The notes beneath the pieces are model-generated. The model was not told where the DNA came from, did no database searches, and saw nothing but the letters and a program-made list of their open reading frames with translations. DNA of 64,000 bases, taken from the NCBI RefSeq assembly GCF_030678875.1, contig NZ_JAUUDS010000002.1, positions 310,001 to 374,000 of the forward strand, written 5' to 3'. This DNA comes from Sphingomonas aurea (GTDB taxonomy: Bacteria; Pseudomonadota; Alphaproteobacteria; Sphingomonadales; Sphingomonadaceae). The translations under genes and the position numbers were made by a program. Below are positions 53,690 to 62,810 of this stretch, piece by piece. Each line of letters starts with the position of its first letter. Position 1 is the first letter of the stretch.

Positions 53690-55100
53690 TGACCATCTCC
53701 CCCTGCTGGCGCTCGGCGGCGCTATCGGTCGCAACAGCGATCTCGGCTGCGGCGCGACGTTCGGCGGCAATCTCCGTCCAGGTGCGGCCATCACCCACCA
53801 GGATTGGCTCGCCACCCGTCATTGTCCGCCAGCGTCGCACCGCCACGTCGATGTAGCGCGGCTCGATCTCGGTGCCGTAGCCAATCCGCTTGGTGCGCTC
53901 GGCCGCCAACAGCGTGGTGCCCGAGCCCATAAAGGCATCAAGCACGATGTCGCCCTGCTGGGTCACGTCGCGGATAGCGTCGGCAACAAGCGCGATAGGT
54001 TTGACGGTCGGATGATCCGCCAGATCTTGATCACGGCTGGCGCCGAAACTATTTGCCCCAGCATATTCCCACACGTTAGTCCGGTAGCGACCGTGCTTAC
54101 CGAGCTCGACGTTGTTGGTGTGGGGCGCCTTGCCCTTCTTGGCGATCAGCACCATTTCGTGTTTTGACCTATACAAGCTGCCCATGCCTGCATTGGACTT
54201 CGACCAACAGCACAGGTTGAGCAACGCTAGCTTGTTTTTTTCTAAAGCCCCCAGCAGCTCACCTAGGTGGCGCCAGTCCATGCAGACGTCGACCACGCTG
54301 CCGTCAGCTACCACGGGGAGCATGGCAGCCAAGAAGCGAGTGAGAAAGTCGGTGAACTCTGCCTTCGTCATTTCGCCGGAAGCTTCGTGGAACTCCTGGT
54401 GCTTGACCTTGCCCAGACCACTGACATGGCCATTCACTTTCGTGTTGAACGGGGGGTCCGAGAAGATCATGCGCGCCATCTTGCCGTCTAGGAGACGCTC
54501 CCAAGATGCCGGCTCCGTTGCTGATCCGCAGAGCAGTCGGTGGGCGCCGAGCTGCCAGAGGTCACCGGGTCGAGCGACCGGCACAACCGGCGGCTCAGGA
54601 ACATCGTCGGCGGGATCAGCATCGCTGACCGGATCGGCAGCATCGAGCAGGACGTCAAGCTCGGCCGTCGACCAGCCCAGCCCTTCCATCTCGATCTCGC
54701 CCAACGACAGGATCTCGTCGATCTCGACCGCGAGGATATCCATATCCCAAGTCGCGAGGGATGGAAGCCGATTGTCAGCCAAGCGGTAGGCCTTCACCTG
54801 CGCAGGCGTCAGGTGCACGGCCGAAATCGTCGGCACCTCGGCTAGCCCTGCTCGCTTGGCCGCCTCAACGCGTGCGTGCCCTGCGATGATGGTGCTGTCA
54901 CTATCGAGCAGGACGGGGATAATGAACCCGAACTCACGGATCGATGCCGTGAGCGCGACCAGCTGACGCTCGGGGTGCTGGCGCGGGTTGCGCTTGTAAG
55001 CGAGGAGCTCGCCTGGCTGGCGGTACGAAATTTCACCTAAGCGAGCAAACAGTGCATCGCTGTTCGACTTGGTACTTCTGGTAGCCTTAGGTCGCGACAT
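53676..55100 (-). CDS. ParB-like / adenine DNA methyltransferase fusion
   Basis: 474 residues from ATG 55100. Residues about 20-140 are a ParB/Srx-like N-terminal domain (NPRQHPERQLVALTASIREFG, IIAGHARVEAAKRAG). Residues about 190-450 are a beta-class DNA methyltransferase with the catalytic motif SDPPFN first and the AdoMet-binding DAFMGSGTTLLAAERT later, plus HEMVLIAKKG. DPPF favours N6-adenine. Such ParB-methylases sit in phages and phage-derived cassettes together with DUF5681 and terminase genes, as here. No cognate restriction gene is visible. The frame extends upstream to 55328, but the ATG 55100 matches the usual start. Confidence 0.88.
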   Translation of the reverse strand: MSRPKATRSTKSNSDALFARLGEISYRQPGELLAYKRNPRQHPERQLVALTASIREFGFIIPVLLDSDSTIIAGHARVEAAKRAGLAEVPTISAVHLTPAQVKAYRLADNRLPSLATWDMDILAVEIDEILSLGEIEMEGLGWSTAELDVLLDAADPVSDADPADDVPEPPVVPVARPGDLWQLGAHRLLCGSATEPASWERLLDGKMARMIFSDPPFNTKVNGHVSGLGKVKHQEFHEASGEMTKAEFTDFLTRFLAAMLPVVADGSVVDVCMDWRHLGELLGALEKNKLALLNLCCWSKSNAGMGSLYRSKHEMVLIAKKGKAPHTNNVELGKHGRYRTNVWEYAGANSFGASRDQDLADHPTVKPIALVADAIRDVTQQGDIVLDAFMGSGTTLLAAERTKRIGYGTEIEPRYIDVAVRRWRTMTGGEPILVGDGRTWTEIAAERRAAAEIAVATDSAAERQQGEMVNVAA

Positions 55101-55916
55101 GTCGCATCTCCGGGATAGCTCCCGCGTGGCTGTCATGGGGACGCGCCTCTCCAATCCGCCGAAGACTAGCGGGTGCACAAAGACGAGTCCCGCTGCCTCG
55201 GGAGAATGGTTGAGTTTTCCGGAATTGCTCTGACCGAAGTCTGTGCTGCCCGCGGGCCGGAACGGCTTAGGCGGGATTTCGGTGTTGGTTCCCTGTTCTA
55301 CAAGCCATTTCAAGAAAAAACTTGACATGGGCGATTTCGGCCGGCTCCGACTCTGTGCAGGGTGGCTGCTGCTTGGCTGTTTGCCGGCGCGGCGTCCCTA
55401 CTGATTCCCTGTTAGCTGGCGCAGGGAATTTCTCTAAATTCGCGTGAATTCACAGTCACCTACCCGAGCGATAACGTCGCTTCTCAGCCGCTAGCATCAC
55501 CAAATCCCTGTAGATCGACGGATAACAGGCAAATTCGCCAATTCAGGGAAACCGTACTGCCGGCTGAGCGCGCGGAGAACGCGGGCGAGAACTGCCGGCT
55601 TTCTCCTCGACCGACTTTCTCTTCATTACCGTTGCCGGCCCGCAAAGCCGCAGTTCTGCGCCGATATCTGCGGCCTTGCGGTGCGAAACGCTGATCGAGA
55701 AGACTGATTGGCGGACCGAAGATGCATTCGAACGTTCGATATCAAATCCATCAAAGCCATTCCGTACCAGTCGGGAACTCGGCGGAGAAAATCCGAGTGA
55801 TTTTCGTATTCCCAGTTTGCAGCTGACTCTCCGCACTACCGAACCATGCCGAACAGGCGCGGAAACGCGCCGGAAACTCAGGATTTTCCGTGCAAAAACA
55901 ATAGCTTGAGACCTGA
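55101..55916. other. Gap between the phage cassette and tRNA-Ser
   Basis: About 815 bp with no supported gene. It carries several CAGGGA/TCCCTG boxes (see 55404-55549). No integrase, and no second copy of the tRNA 3' end that would mark an attachment site. Confidence 0.5.
55404..55549. repeat. Cluster of TCCCTG / CAGGGA boxes
   Basis: ATTCCCTG (55404) and CAGGGAAT (55422) form a perfect 8-bp inverted repeat with a 10-base spacer. A second, looser pair is TCCCTG (55505) and CAGGGA (55544), with AACAGG between. Possibly a remnant recombination or regulatory site. Confidence 0.5.
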
Positions 55917-56007
55917 TGGCGGAGCGGGAGGGATTCGAACCCTCGATACGCTTTTGGCGTATACTCACTTTCCAGGCGAGCGCCTTCGACCACTCGGCCA
56001 CCGCTCC
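55917..56007 (-). tRNA. tRNA-Ser (GGA)
   Basis: On the minus strand the gene reads GGAGCGGTGGCCGAGTGG and has the CTGGAAA anticodon loop (GGA), a long variable arm (TACGCCAAAAGCGTA) and GGTTCGAATCCC, with acceptor CCGCTCC and an encoded CCA. The 91-base length with the large variable arm is right for class II tRNA-Ser. Confidence 0.95.
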
Positions 56008-56092
56008 GCATACCTGGGCCTCGCGCACTAGGCGGGAGCGGCGCGCGGCGCAAGCGGTTGCGCAGTGCCATCTGCTCGGGCAGGCTGGTGCC

Positions 56093-56968
56093 ATGCTGAG
56101 TCTGCTCGTCGCCGCGCTGCTCCAGAGCGCCGCTCCCGCCGTCCCGCCCGCCCCGGCGGCGACGCCCGCCGATCCGTTGCCGGAGGATTGGGTGGCGATC
56201 CCCGACGACGAGGTGATGGTCATCACGCTGGCGAACGGCGGCACGGTTTCGGTACGGCTCGCGCCGGCGATGGCGCCGGTGCATGTCGCCAACATCCGCG
56301 CGCTGGTCGGGGCGCACTGGTGGGACGCGACCAGCATCTACCGCGTGCAGGACAATTATGTCGCGCAGTGGGGCGACGCGACCGAGAAGAAGCCGCTGCC
56401 GCCCGGCATCACGCTGCGGCCGCCGGCGGAATATGACCGGCCGGGTACCAGCGCGGTGGCCCGGCTGGGACGGCGGGACCCCTATGCCGACTGGGCGGGC
56501 TATAGCCGCGACGGCTGGCCGCTGGCGGGCAATTTCCAGTCGGAGTGGATGCCCCACTGCTACGGCATGGTGGGCGTCGGGCGCGACATGGCGCCGGATA
56601 CCGGCAGCGGCGCCGAGCTCTACGTCGCGATCGGCCACGGGCCGCGGGCGCTCGACCGCAACGTCGCGCTGGTCGGGCGGGTGGTGGAGGGGATCGAGCG
56701 CGTCTCGGTCCTGCCGCGCGGCACGGGCGACCTGGGCTTCTACAAGACCGAGGGCGAGCGGGTGCCGATCGCGACGGTACGGCTGGCGAGCGAGATCCCC
56801 GCCGCCAGCCGGCCGCGCTACGAGTATCGCCGGACCGACAATCCGCGCTTCACCGCCTGGATCGCGGGTCGCGAGAACCGGCAGCCGCCCTTCTTCGTCG
56901 TGCCGGCGGGCGGGGCGGACATCTGCAACGCGATGCCGCCGGTGCGCCGGGGCGCGGCGGCACAGTAG
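56093..56968 (+). CDS. Exported cyclophilin-type peptidyl-prolyl isomerase
   Basis: 291 residues from ATG 56093, with a signal peptide (SLLVAALLQSAAPA). The cyclophilin core shows VMVITLANGGTVSVRLAPAMAPVHVANI, given as the pattern AMAPVHVANI, then YRVQDNYVAQWGD, GMVGVGRDMAPDTG and LYVAIGHGPRALDRN, VGRVVEGIERV. Cyclophilins isomerise X-Pro bonds in folding proteins, here in the periplasm. The usual Arg of FHRVI...Q is in YRVQDNY, so some catalytic capacity is expected. A hairpin follows the stop and serves the convergent glmS too. Confidence 0.82.
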   Translation: MLSLLVAALLQSAAPAVPPAPAATPADPLPEDWVAIPDDEVMVITLANGGTVSVRLAPAMAPVHVANIRALVGAHWWDATSIYRVQDNYVAQWGDATEKKPLPPGITLRPPAEYDRPGTSAVARLGRRDPYADWAGYSRDGWPLAGNFQSEWMPHCYGMVGVGRDMAPDTGSGAELYVAIGHGPRALDRNVALVGRVVEGIERVSVLPRGTGDLGFYKTEGERVPIATVRLASEIPAASRPRYEYRRTDNPRFTAWIAGRENRQPPFFVVPAGGADICNAMPPVRRGAAAQ

Positions 56969-56979
56969 CGAGGGAAGGC

Positions 56980-57011
56980 GTTCGGGACCGCGCCGAAGCG
57001 CGCTCCCGAAC
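56980..57011. terminator. Bidirectional hairpin between cyclophilin and glmS
   Basis: GTTCGGGA and TCCCGAAC enclose an inner CCGCGC/GCGCGC-type stem with a CGAA (TTCG on the other strand) loop. It lies between two convergent stops. No T-run follows, so termination may need Rho or act by the stem alone. Confidence 0.6.
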
Positions 57012-57017
57012 CGGTCC

Positions 57018-58853
57018 TCACCGCACGGTTACCGCCTTGGCCAGCGCGCGCGGGCGGTCGATGTTGCGGCCGAGCTTCACCGCGCAGTGATAGGCGAACA
57101 GCTCGCCCGCGACGAGCTGGATCATTGGATCCATGAACTTCGACACGCTCGGCAGCTCGACATAGGCTTCGAAGAAGCCGTCCGCGAAGACGCTGGGCAG
57201 GTCGTGGCCGAAACCGATGATGTTGCCGCCCCGCGCGCGGATCTCGTGCAGGCTGGAGACGACATGGGCGAAGCTCTCCGGGTCGTGCGCCGCATTGGGG
57301 ATGAAGGCGACGGTGAAGAACTTCTCGTCGATCAGCGAGATGGTGCCGTGCTTCAGGAAGCCGGCCGGCATCGCCTCGGCATGGATGTACGACACTTCCT
57401 TGAACTTCAGCGCCGATTCGGCCGCCACCGGCCAGTGGATGCCGCGGCCCAGGAAGAACCAATGCTCGATCCAGCGATAGCGTTCGGCCACCGCCTTGAT
57501 CTCGGGCGACAGCGACTGGACCAGCACGTCAAGCTGGGCGGCCAGCGCGTTCAGGTCGGCCATGTCGGCGCCCTCCGCCCCGCCGGCACGCGCTGCGACC
57601 TCGGCGGCCAGGCGCCAGACGATCGCGGTCTGGCTGATGACCGACTTGGTCGACAGCACGCAGACCTCGCGCCCGGCCCGCTGGAGGATCGGGAAGTCCG
57701 ACATGCGCTGTGCGGTTGAGCCGGCGACGTTGTTGACCGCGACCAGCGCGGCGCCATCGGCCTGGGCCTGCTCCATGACGCGCAGGGTGTCATAGGTCTC
57801 GCCCGACTGCGAGACCGCGATCAGCGCGCCGTTGTCGCCCAGCGAGGCAAGGTTCATGAACTCGTCGGCCGAGTGGCACATCGCGCGGCGACCGGCGATC
57901 TGGTGGAAGAAATACTGGCCGAGCATGCAGACATAGTGCGAGCTGCCCGCCCCGCAAAAGGCGATGTCGGCCGTCGCCAGCCGCTCTGCCGCCGGCGCGA
58001 AGACCGAGCCCGGCATCGCCGCGACGGTACGCACCGCCTCCGATGTCTCGGTGATCTCCTTTATCATGAAATGCGGATAGTGGCCCAGCTCGGCGACCTC
58101 GGCGACCGTGGTCAGCGGGATGCGCTCCAGCTCCACCGCCGGGAAGTCGGGGGTCAGGAACGAGGCGACCCGCACCGCATCCCGGGTCACGAAGGCGATC
58201 TGGTCCTCTTCCAGATAGGCGATCCAGCCATCCTGTCCGGCGACCGCGACCGGATCGGAGCAGATGAAGCCAGCGCCGTCGGCAATGCCGACCGCGATCG
58301 GGCTCAGCCGGCGCACGCCGATCAGCAGCTCGGGCCGGTCGGCGCAGGTGATCGCCAGCCCGAACTCGCCCGACAGCTGCGCCAGCGTGGCGTGCAGCGC
58401 GGCATCGAGGTCGCCCGAGGTCGCATAATGGCGCGCGAGCAGATGGGCGATCACCTCGGTATCGGTTTCGGAGGAGAACTCCACGCCACCGGCGATCAGG
58501 TCGCGCTTCAGCTCGAGGAAATTCTCGATCACGCCATTATGGACGACTGCGAACTTGCCGTCGAACGAGCGGTGCGGGTGCGCGTTGGGGACAGTGACGC
58601 CGCCGTGGGTCGCCCAGCGGGTGTGACCGATCGCGGCATTGACCTGCGGCAGGCCGCCGGCGACCAGCGCCTGCGCCTGTTCCGATAGCGGCCCGACGCC
58701 GCGCACGATCGCGAAATCGGACGCCTTCACCCCGTCGGACTGGGCAAAGGAGAAACCGTAGGAGTCATAGCCGCGATATTCGAGCTTCTCGAGCGCGTGG
58801 ACCGTACGGTCCTGAACCGGCTGGCCGGAGACAAAGGCGACGATGCCGCACAT
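57018..58853 (-). CDS. glmS: Glutamine-fructose-6-phosphate aminotransferase
   Basis: 611 residues, the normal GlmS length, starting MCGIVAFVS with the nucleophile Cys2 exposed after Met removal. The glutaminase half shows [23 protein letters not shown] and [13 protein letters not shown]; the isomerase half has two SIS domains with [36 protein letters not shown] and [16 protein letters not shown], ending LAKAVTVR. It makes glucosamine-6-phosphate from fructose-6-phosphate and glutamine for peptidoglycan and LPS. The usual AGELKHG is AGFLKHG here. No glmU is adjacent. Confidence 0.95.
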   Translation of the reverse strand: MCGIVAFVSGQPVQDRTVHALEKLEYRGYDSYGFSFAQSDGVKASDFAIVRGVGPLSEQAQALVAGGLPQVNAAIGHTRWATHGGVTVPNAHPHRSFDGKFAVVHNGVIENFLELKRDLIAGGVEFSSETDTEVIAHLLARHYATSGDLDAALHATLAQLSGEFGLAITCADRPELLIGVRRLSPIAVGIADGAGFICSDPVAVAGQDGWIAYLEEDQIAFVTRDAVRVASFLTPDFPAVELERIPLTTVAEVAELGHYPHFMIKEITETSEAVRTVAAMPGSVFAPAAERLATADIAFCGAGSSHYVCMLGQYFFHQIAGRRAMCHSADEFMNLASLGDNGALIAVSQSGETYDTLRVMEQAQADGAALVAVNNVAGSTAQRMSDFPILQRAGREVCVLSTKSVISQTAIVWRLAAEVAARAGGAEGADMADLNALAAQLDVLVQSLSPEIKAVAERYRWIEHWFFLGRGIHWPVAAESALKFKEVSYIHAEAMPAGFLKHGTISLIDEKFFTVAFIPNAAHDPESFAHVVSSLHEIRARGGNIIGFGHDLPSVFADGFFEAYVELPSVSKFMDPMIQLVAGELFAYHCAVKLGRNIDRPRALAKAVTVR

Positions 58854-59038
58854 GCGCGGGAACTCCTGATAGGGTTTGCCGCGCCATGGCAGGCGGCGCG
58901 GGGGTGGGCAAGCTGGTGGTGCAGCAGGCGTGGCAATGCCGCCACAGACCTTGCCGCCCGGTGACGCGAACCCTACCTTTATTTCATGCGCAGTTTTCGC
59001 TAAGGCGACGCGCCTTCACGACAACCCGAGGATTTTGT

Positions 59039-59257
59039 TTGGCCAAGGAAGAACTGCTCGAGATGCGCGGTCGCGTGGTGGAGTTGCTCCCCAACGCGAT
59101 GTTCCGCGTCCAGCTCGAGAACGATCACGAGATTCTCGGCCACACCGCCGGCAAGATGCGCAAGAACCGCATCCGCGTGCTGGTGGGGGACGAGGTGCTG
59201 GTCGAGCTGACCCCGTACGACCTGACCAAGGGTCGGATCACCTATCGCTTCAAGTGA
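59039..59257 (+). CDS. infA: Translation initiation factor IF-1
   Basis: 72 residues starting at TTG 59039 ([18 protein letters not shown], translated with Met). The OB-fold sequence [47 protein letters not shown] is the standard alphaproteobacterial IF-1. It binds the 30S A site during initiation. The TTG start in an essential gene is noteworthy. It begins the infA-maf-RNase-yacG block. Confidence 0.97.
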
Positions 59258-59286
59258 CGGGCAGCGTTGCGGGCGATAGCCTTGTG

Positions 59287-59856
59287 ATGACGCTCGTCCT
59301 CGCCTCGTCCTCGCCGCGCCGGCGCGACCTGCTCGCGCGGATCGGCGCCGTGCCCACGCGCGTGGCGTCCCCCGACATCGACGAGAGTCCGCGTCCCGGC
59401 GAGCTGCCGCGCGCCTATGCGCTGCGGCTCGCGGTGGAAAAGGCGCAGGCGGTGGCGCGCGCGCCGGGCGAGATCGTCGTTGCCGGCGACACGACGATCG
59501 CGGTCGGCCGCCGCATCCTGCCGCCGGCGACCACCGAGGCGGTGCAGCGCGAGCTGATCGCGCTGCTCTCCGGCCGGCGCCATCACGCGCTGTCGGCGGT
59601 GTGCGTCATCGATGCGGGCGGGAAGGTCCGGACCCGGATCGCCGACACGATCGTCGCGTTCAAGCCGCTCTCCGCTGCCGAGATCGACGCCTATGTCGCG
59701 TGCGGCGAGGGGCTGGGCAAGGCGGGCGGCTATGCCATTCAGGGCCGGGCCGAGGCGTTCGTGCGGTTCCTGTCGGGCAGCCATTCGGGCGTCGTCGGAC
59801 TGCCGCTGTTCGAGACGCGCGCGCTGCTGAAGGCGGCCGGGCTGGATCTTGGCTGA
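59287..59856 (+). CDS. Maf family nucleotide pyrophosphatase
   Basis: 189 residues from ATG 59287 (GTG 59284 in frame). LASSSPRRRDLLARIG, then the Maf motifs ESPRPGELPRAYALRLAVEKA and VVAGDTTIAVGRR, and YAIQGRAEAFVRFLSGSHSGVVGLPLFET, given here as GYAIQGRAEAF and GVVGLPLFET. Maf proteins hydrolyse m7GTP, dTTP or UTP analogues and clean the nucleotide pool. It sits 29 bases after infA, in the conserved order seen in many alphaproteobacteria. Confidence 0.92.
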   Translation: MTLVLASSSPRRRDLLARIGAVPTRVASPDIDESPRPGELPRAYALRLAVEKAQAVARAPGEIVVAGDTTIAVGRRILPPATTEAVQRELIALLSGRRHHALSAVCVIDAGGKVRTRIADTIVAFKPLSAAEIDAYVACGEGLGKAGGYAIQGRAEAFVRFLSGSHSGVVGLPLFETRALLKAAGLDLG

Positions 59857-59972
59857 CGGGTCCGCCCCTTCCGTCATCCCGCCGTACGCCGGGCCGACGA
59901 TGGGGGTGAGGGCGACTCATCCCCGAACCCTCGGACATCATGTGGTCGAGAGATGTCGGGCCGCATTTCCCC

Positions 59973-60923
59973 ATGGCTGAGTGGCTGTACGAGGCGGGCA
60001 TCGGCGAACAGCGGGCCGCGCTGGTCGATGCCGACGACCGCATCCTGGTCGCCGCGATCGAGCCCGACGATGCCGGGCCGCTGGTCGGCACGGTCTGCGC
60101 GGCACGGCTGATCGAACTGCTGCCGGCGCGGCGCGGGCGGGTGACGCTCGCCGACGGTGGCGAGGCGATGCTCGACACGGTGCCGCCGGGTATGACGCAA
60201 GGATCTGCGCTGACCGTCGCGATCACGCGCGAGCCGATCGTCGAGCCCGGCCGCGCGAAGCCCGCGCGCTGCGTCGCTGCCGATGCCGCACCGGCGCCCG
60301 GGCCCGACCTGCTCGCGCGCATCGTCGCCACCGGCCATCCGGTTCGAACCCTGCGCCCGCACGAACCCGACCGTCTCGAACAGGCGGGCTGGAGCGAGGT
60401 GCTGGAGGAGGCGAGCGGTGGCGAGATCGCGTTTTCGGGCGGCACGCTGCTGCTCTGCCCGACGCCGGCGATGACGCTGTTCGACGTCGACGGCGCGCCG
60501 CCGGTCGACGCGCTGGCGCTGGCGGCGGCCGATGCGGTGGCGGCGGCGATCGTCCGCCACGACATCGGCGGCTCGATCGGCATCGACTTCCCGACCGTCC
60601 AGGGCAAGGCTATTCGGCAGGCGATCGCCGCCGCGCTCGACGCGGGGCTGCCGCAGCCGTTCGAGCGGACCGCGGTGAACGGTTTCGGCTTTCTCCAGAT
60701 TGTTCGCCCCCGCCCCCGCCCCTCCCTGCCCGAGCGCCTGCGGGCCGATCCGGCGGCAGCGGCAGCGCGCGCCGCGCTGCGGCTGATCGAGCGCAGCCCG
60801 GCCGGCGCGTCGCTTCACCACCGCCTGCCCGCATCGGCGTTCCGGGCGCTCACTGCGCGCCCGGAGTGGCTGACGGAACTCGCGCGGCGTACCGGTGTCG
60901 TCCACTTACTGGAGAGCATGTAA
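59973..60923 (+). CDS. Ribonuclease E/G-like protein (reduced)
   Basis: 316 residues from ATG 59973. It starts MAEWLYEAGIGEQRAAL, the N-terminal strand pattern of RNase E/G, and the middle has LFDVDGAPPVDALALAAADAVAA followed by HDIGGSIGIDFPTVQGKA, the DIGG-IG-DF core of the family; quoted here as LFDVDG and DIGGSIGIDFP. It is shorter than RNase G (about 490 residues) and lacks clear S1 and Zn-link domains, as in the small alphaproteobacterial versions between maf and yacG. Expected role: rRNA or mRNA processing. The yacG start overlaps its stop by 1 base. Confidence 0.85.
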   Translation: MAEWLYEAGIGEQRAALVDADDRILVAAIEPDDAGPLVGTVCAARLIELLPARRGRVTLADGGEAMLDTVPPGMTQGSALTVAITREPIVEPGRAKPARCVAADAAPAPGPDLLARIVATGHPVRTLRPHEPDRLEQAGWSEVLEEASGGEIAFSGGTLLLCPTPAMTLFDVDGAPPVDALALAAADAVAAAIVRHDIGGSIGIDFPTVQGKAIRQAIAAALDAGLPQPFERTAVNGFGFLQIVRPRPRPSLPERLRADPAAAAARAALRLIERSPAGASLHHRLPASAFRALTARPEWLTELARRTGVVHLLESM

Positions 60924-61105
60924 TGGCCCGCTCCGGCTGCCCGATCTGCGGCGATCCCGCCGACCCAACCCACGCCCCCTTCTGCTCCGCCCGGCATCGC
61001 GACCGCGACCTGCTGCAATGGCTGGGCGAGGGATATCGCCTGCCCGCCGGCCCTGCCGATGCGGAGGATGCAGACGGGGTGGACAAGGCGCACGCGCCCG
61101 ACTAG
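60923..61105 (+). CDS. yacG: DNA gyrase inhibitor YacG
   Basis: 60 residues. The YacG zinc finger CPICGDP...PFCSARHRDRDLLQWLGEGYRLP is almost complete, but the fourth ligand, Cys in E. coli, is His here (FCSARH). The tail is short and acidic. YacG binds GyrB and blocks DNA binding. TAATG overlap with the RNase gene, then tRNA-Phe 33 bases later. Confidence 0.9.
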   Translation: MARSGCPICGDPADPTHAPFCSARHRDRDLLQWLGEGYRLPAGPADAEDADGVDKAHAPD

Positions 61106-61137
61106 GGACGCGCTTCCCGATTCTCCGGATCGGCAAT

Positions 61138-61213
61138 GCCCGAGTAGCTCAGTTGGTAGAGCATGCGACTGAAAATCGCAGTGTCGGTGGTTCGAATCCG
61201 CCCTCGGGCACCA
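61138..61213 (+). tRNA. tRNA-Phe (GAA)
   Basis: 76 bases with acceptor GCCCGAG / CTCGGGC, D arm AGCTCAGTTGGTAGAGC, anticodon loop CTGAAAA (GAA), GGTTCGAATCC T arm and an encoded CCA. Confidence 0.97.
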
Positions 61214-61349
61214 TTCCGGTGTCCCTTTACACATCGCTGAGCTGAAATCCGCTGCGATTGCATCGATTTCGACGTCGACCGGTTGACACGCACGCGGGTC
61301 CCGGCTCGTGTCGGGCGGCCATCATCAGTTTGCAGGATGCGCCGAATCG

Positions 61350-62699
61350 ATGCAGCGGGACGTCGACACGACCAAGCGACTGGACGGATGGAAGGCGATA
61401 GCGGGCTATTTCAAGCGCGATCGCTCCACCGTGATGCGCTGGGCCCGCGATCGCGAGCTGCCGGTGCGACGCCTGCCGGGCGGCAAGCAGGGTTCGGTCT
61501 TCGCGCTGGAGCATGAGCTGGCCGCTTGGGCGCTACGCCACGCCGACGAGGATGAACCGGCCGGCGCGCCCTCACCCGCCGCACCGCCCGCTGCTCCCTC
61601 GCGTCGCCGCGGGCGCTGGTTGCCCACGGTTTTGGTGATCGGCGGCCTCGGTGCGACCGGCGCGGCGGTGCTGGCATGGCGCGATCCCACGCCGCTCGCC
61701 CGGCCGGTCGCCGCCGCCGTCTCGCTGCCCGCCGATCCGCAGGCGGCCGCGGACTTCGTCGCAGCGCGCGACCACTGGGCGCTGCGCACCGATACCGACC
61801 TGCGCGAGGCGATCCGCCTGCTCCGCCGGGTGATCGGGCGCGCGCCGGACTTCGCGCCCGCGCACGCCGCGCTTGCCGATGTCTGGCTGCTGGAGCGCGA
61901 ATATGGCAGCGCCGACGGACAGGCCGCGTTCGGGGCGGCCAAGGTCGCGGCGCAACGCGCGGTGGCCCTCGATCCGCAGCTGGCCGCCGCCCACCGCGCG
62001 CTCGGCTTCATCGCCTATTGGGGAGAGAACCGGAAGGATCAGGGCATGGCCTCGTTCCGGCGGGCGATCGCGCTCGACGACCGCGACGGCCAGACGCATT
62101 TCTGGTTCGCCAACGTGCTGGCCGATGCCGGTTACGACGAGCAGGCGCAGCTGGAATATGCGCGCGCCCGGCTGCTGTTGCCTGGGTCGACCGCAATCGA
62201 GATCGAGCACGGCTATTCGCACTGGCTTGCCGGGCGCGATCGGCAGGCGCTGGAGACGCTGACCGCGCTGGCGAAGCGATATCCGCACAACCCGAACCTG
62301 CATCTCTGCCTGTCCTGGGTCTATATCGCGATGGGCGACCTGGGTGCGTTCGTGCGGGAGAATGCGCTGGTCGCCAAGTATCGCAACGAGCCACGCGCGA
62401 TCGCCGAGGCCGCAGCGCTGACCGCCGCCTATGCCCGCGATCCCGCCGCCGCGCTGGCGCTGCTGATCCGGCAGCGCCGTGACGAGGCCGATCGGGCGGC
62501 CAGTACGACCCGGCAGGCGCCGGCGCTGTTCGCCTCTTCGATGGGCGACCGGGACAGCACCGAGGCCCTGATGACCGAAGCGGTCGCGGCCGGCGAGCAC
62601 TGGTACGGCAACAGCGTCCGCCGCCGCATCGCCGCGCGCTGGGCGAACGATGCGAAGATCCAGCAGCTGATCGGCCGCCTCTACGCGCCGGTGACGTAG
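61350..62699 (+). CDS. Membrane-anchored HTH protein with TPR domain
   Basis: About 449 residues from ATG 61350; a GTG at 61308 would add 14. The N-terminal 60 residues form an excisionase/MerR-like HTH (LDGWKAIAGYFKRDRSTVMRW, RELPVRRLPGGKQGSVFAL). After an Ala/Pro linker there is one hydrophobic helix (about 92-115, LPTVLVIGGLGATGAAVLAW), then TPR repeats (from ALADVWLLEREYG, AHRALGFIAYWGENRKDQG, YPHNPNLHLCLSWVY). A cytoplasmic HTH, one helix and an external TPR resembles ToxR-like one-component sensors. Its targets are unknown. It lies directly after tRNA-Phe. Confidence 0.7.
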   Translation: MQRDVDTTKRLDGWKAIAGYFKRDRSTVMRWARDRELPVRRLPGGKQGSVFALEHELAAWALRHADEDEPAGAPSPAAPPAAPSRRRGRWLPTVLVIGGLGATGAAVLAWRDPTPLARPVAAAVSLPADPQAAADFVAARDHWALRTDTDLREAIRLLRRVIGRAPDFAPAHAALADVWLLEREYGSADGQAAFGAAKVAAQRAVALDPQLAAAHRALGFIAYWGENRKDQGMASFRRAIALDDRDGQTHFWFANVLADAGYDEQAQLEYARARLLLPGSTAIEIEHGYSHWLAGRDRQALETLTALAKRYPHNPNLHLCLSWVYIAMGDLGAFVRENALVAKYRNEPRAIAEAAALTAAYARDPAAALALLIRQRRDEADRAASTTRQAPALFASSMGDRDSTEALMTEAVAAGEHWYGNSVRRRIAARWANDAKIQQLIGRLYAPVT

Positions 62700-62810
62700 C
62701 GTAAAATCCTGCGCTACGGCACAAAACCGCCGAATGGCGCAATTTGCCACACCTCTCTTCCGACCCATCGGCGCGATACCGGGACGACGCGGAACGGGAG
62801 GCGGGGCAGC

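Noticed and set aside
55917..56007. tRNA-Ser as attachment site of the phage cassette
   Set aside because: No second copy of the tRNA 3' end and no integrase are found in the window, so integration here cannot be supported.
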